Positions 5,675 through 6,336 of a DNA stretch of 6,336 bases are shown here, piece by piece. Origin of the DNA: Defluviitaleaceae bacterium. Lineage in GTDB: Bacteria > Bacillota > Clostridia > Lachnospirales > WQUN01. Under the pieces are notes generated by a model that worked only from the letters and a program-made list of their open reading frames with translations, did no database searches and was not told where the DNA came from. Position numbers and translations under genes: made by a program. The stretch covers positions 1 through 6,336 of the forward strand of contig WRDG01000138.1 in the NCBI GenBank assembly GCA_009783525.1, given 5' to 3'. Within the stretch, counting starts at the first letter, position 1. Each line of letters starts with the position of its first letter.

Positions 5675-6202
5675 TCACATGTCATCGTTAAAAAAATTTC
5701 TTCTCGGAATTTCAAATTTTTCTATCATGCCGTTAACCGCATATAAAAGAAGATACAGCGGGACGGCGAGCACCAACGTATAAATTGTCTTCGGAAACAT
5801 TATCGAGCCGAAATAAAACCAAAATTCCGTTTTTCCGCGAAACAGCATATGCGTAAAATAAAACGCGAACTGGTAGAGCATCGCGGCGACAGGCACGACC
5901 GCAAGCGGCAGCGCGAAATTGTCGCGGAAAAAATTTTTGAACGGCTTGCCGCATACATATCCCGCAGCCATTCCAAGCAGCGCGAAAATTCCGATCGGCC
6001 CCCCGCCCGTGAGGTCAAAGAGCAAACCGGAGAAAAATCCGAAGACGGCGCCCTCCGCGTCGCCTCTCATAATCGCGTAGCTTACGATCAAAATAAGTCC
6101 GGTGTCGGGGGTTACACCCAATACCGCCGCCGAAGGCAGCAGCGTCGTTTGAAACGCATAATTCAAAATAATTATCGCAGTCATAACGGCGGCGCGTATC
6201 AT
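5675..6202 (-). CDS. mreD: Rod shape-determining protein MreD
   Basis: A 175-residue, very hydrophobic protein of the usual MreD length. About six membrane segments can be seen, near residues 4-27, 34-46, 50-64, 69-85, 96-121 and 139-160. The central block GFFSGLLFDLTGGGPIGIFA (55-74), with its Gly-rich turn and conserved-looking Asp (D63), is the recognisable MreD signature. MreD is an integral membrane component of the elongasome, acting with MreC, PBP2 and RodA in lateral wall synthesis. The ATG start overlaps the mreC TGA by 4 nt, and no strong Shine-Dalgarno sequence precedes it (only a GAAGAAGA stretch too far upstream), which fits translational coupling. The C-terminal tail (EKFEIPRRNFFNDDM) is charged and probably cytoplasmic. 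No defect is visible. Confidence 0.94.
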   Translation of the reverse strand: MIRAAVMTAIIILNYAFQTTLLPSAAVLGVTPDTGLILIVSYAIMRGDAEGAVFGFFSGLLFDLTGGGPIGIFALLGMAAGYVCGKPFKNFFRDNFALPLAVVPVAAMLYQFAFYFTHMLFRGKTEFWFYFGSIMFPKTIYTLVLAVPLYLLLYAVNGMIEKFEIPRRNFFNDDM

Positions 6203-6336
6203 TTCATAAAGACCGGGCTGTCTTCTTCTGCGCCGTCTGCGCCGGCAACCTGCGTGACAACCAAAACCGATTCAAGATTTCCTATTTGCGCCGCGGGTTT
6301 TATTATCGCGTACTGCGTCATTCCGTCGGCGGACGG
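6199..6336 (-). CDS. mreC: Rod shape-determining protein MreC, C-terminal end (partial)
   Basis: An open frame enters from the right edge and gives 45 residues before a TGA stop, beginning PSADGMTQYAIIKPAAQIGN and containing LESVLVVTQV. The pattern of a Tyr-Ala-hydrophobic-hydrophobic-Lys-Pro strand followed by 'nLesVLVV' is how the last beta strands of the MreC extracytoplasmic domain normally end. It is followed here by a short acidic tail (GADGAEEDSPVFMK). MreC is a single-pass membrane scaffold that binds PBP2 and helps activate the PBP2-RodA synthase. Its stop overlaps the mreD start in an ATGA arrangement (4-nt overlap), so the two are probably translationally coupled. Only the end of the gene is present; the transmembrane and coiled-coil parts lie outside the window. 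The call rests on these residues together with the position directly before mreD. Confidence 0.9.
   Translation of the reverse strand, partial: PSADGMTQYAIIKPAAQIGNLESVLVVTQVAGADGAEEDSPVFMK

Larger units (their letters stand above)
1..6336 (-). other. Elongasome-Min operon (mreCD-mrdA-minCDE-rodA-mgsA)
   Basis: All eight genes run on the minus strand with junctions of -4 (mreC/mreD), +62 (mreD/mrdA, preferred start), +6 (mrdA/minC), +18 (minC/minD), +3 (minD/minE), -4 (minE/rodA) and +12 nt (rodA/mgsA). No promoter-like -35/-10 pair or terminator-like hairpin with a U-tract was found at any junction by eye. One polycistronic transcript entering from the right edge is the simplest reading. 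Both operon ends lie outside the window; mreB is expected upstream of mreC by analogy with relatives. Confidence 0.8.

Noticed and set aside
5613..5678. A 22-residue N-terminal extension of PBP2 from GTG 5678 or from ATG 5648
   Set aside because: The overlap with the mreD stop is attractive, but neither start has a well-placed ribosome site, the residues do not resemble a PBP2 N-terminus, and the bases form a hairpin. Kept as an alternative, not as the call.
5685..5705. A T7 run near the end of mreD as a terminator or slippage site
   Set aside because: Only weak AT-rich pairing is possible upstream, the frame is intact (Asn-Phe-Phe-Asn), and the operon continues.
1..6336. Mobile elements, CRISPR repeats, tRNA or rRNA genes, or a cryptic defence cluster
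   Set aside because: The whole window is accounted for by conserved elongasome, Min and mgsA genes; no direct repeats, terminal inverted repeats or spare coding space were seen.

Overview
The window is a stretch of a single minus-strand gene cluster with no sizeable non-coding gap. Read in the direction of transcription (high to low coordinates), the order is mreC (3' end only) - mreD - mrdA (PBP2) - minC - minD - minE - rodA - mgsA (5' end only). From knowledge of the families, this order (mreBCD, a large PBP2, minCDE, a SEDS protein, methylglyoxal synthase) is characteristic of Clostridia in the Firmicutes. The large PBP2 and the presence of MinE in a Gram-positive-like context agree with that. 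Base composition looks roughly balanced and rich in CpG, so this is probably not a low-GC Clostridium sensu stricto. A mid-GC, possibly uncultured clostridial lineage is more likely, but the genus cannot be named from the sequence.

Layout: 6336-6199 encodes the last 45 residues of MreC. 6202-5675 is MreD. 5674-5613 is a 62-nt intercistronic leader with a GC-rich hairpin. 5612-3021 is PBP2. 3014-2313 is MinC (TTG start). 2294-1494 is MinD. 1490-1203 is MinE. 1206-58 is RodA. 45-1 is the first 15 codons of MgsA. Most junctions are very tight (4-nt overlaps at mreC/mreD and minE/rodA; gaps of 6, 18, 3 and 12 nt elsewhere), so co-transcription and translational coupling are likely. The mreD/mrdA junction is the exception. 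No convincing promoter or terminator was seen; both presumably lie outside the window.

Function: MreC, MreD, PBP2 (transpeptidase) and RodA (SEDS glycosyltransferase) form the membrane and periplasm-side core of the elongasome, which builds the lateral wall under MreB. MinC, MinD and MinE form the oscillating inhibitor that keeps the FtsZ ring off the poles. Here the Min genes sit between the two halves of the PBP2-RodA synthase, so elongation and division-site placement share one transcript. MgsA, which diverts dihydroxyacetone phosphate to methylglyoxal, follows as a metabolic passenger.

I found no mobile element, CRISPR array, RNA gene or unknown protein-coding gene. The window looks like conserved core genome. 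The points worth a second look are the hairpin before mrdA, a changed QPD-type motif in RodA, the large insertion in PBP2 and the TTG start of minC. I see no evidence for an undescribed system.
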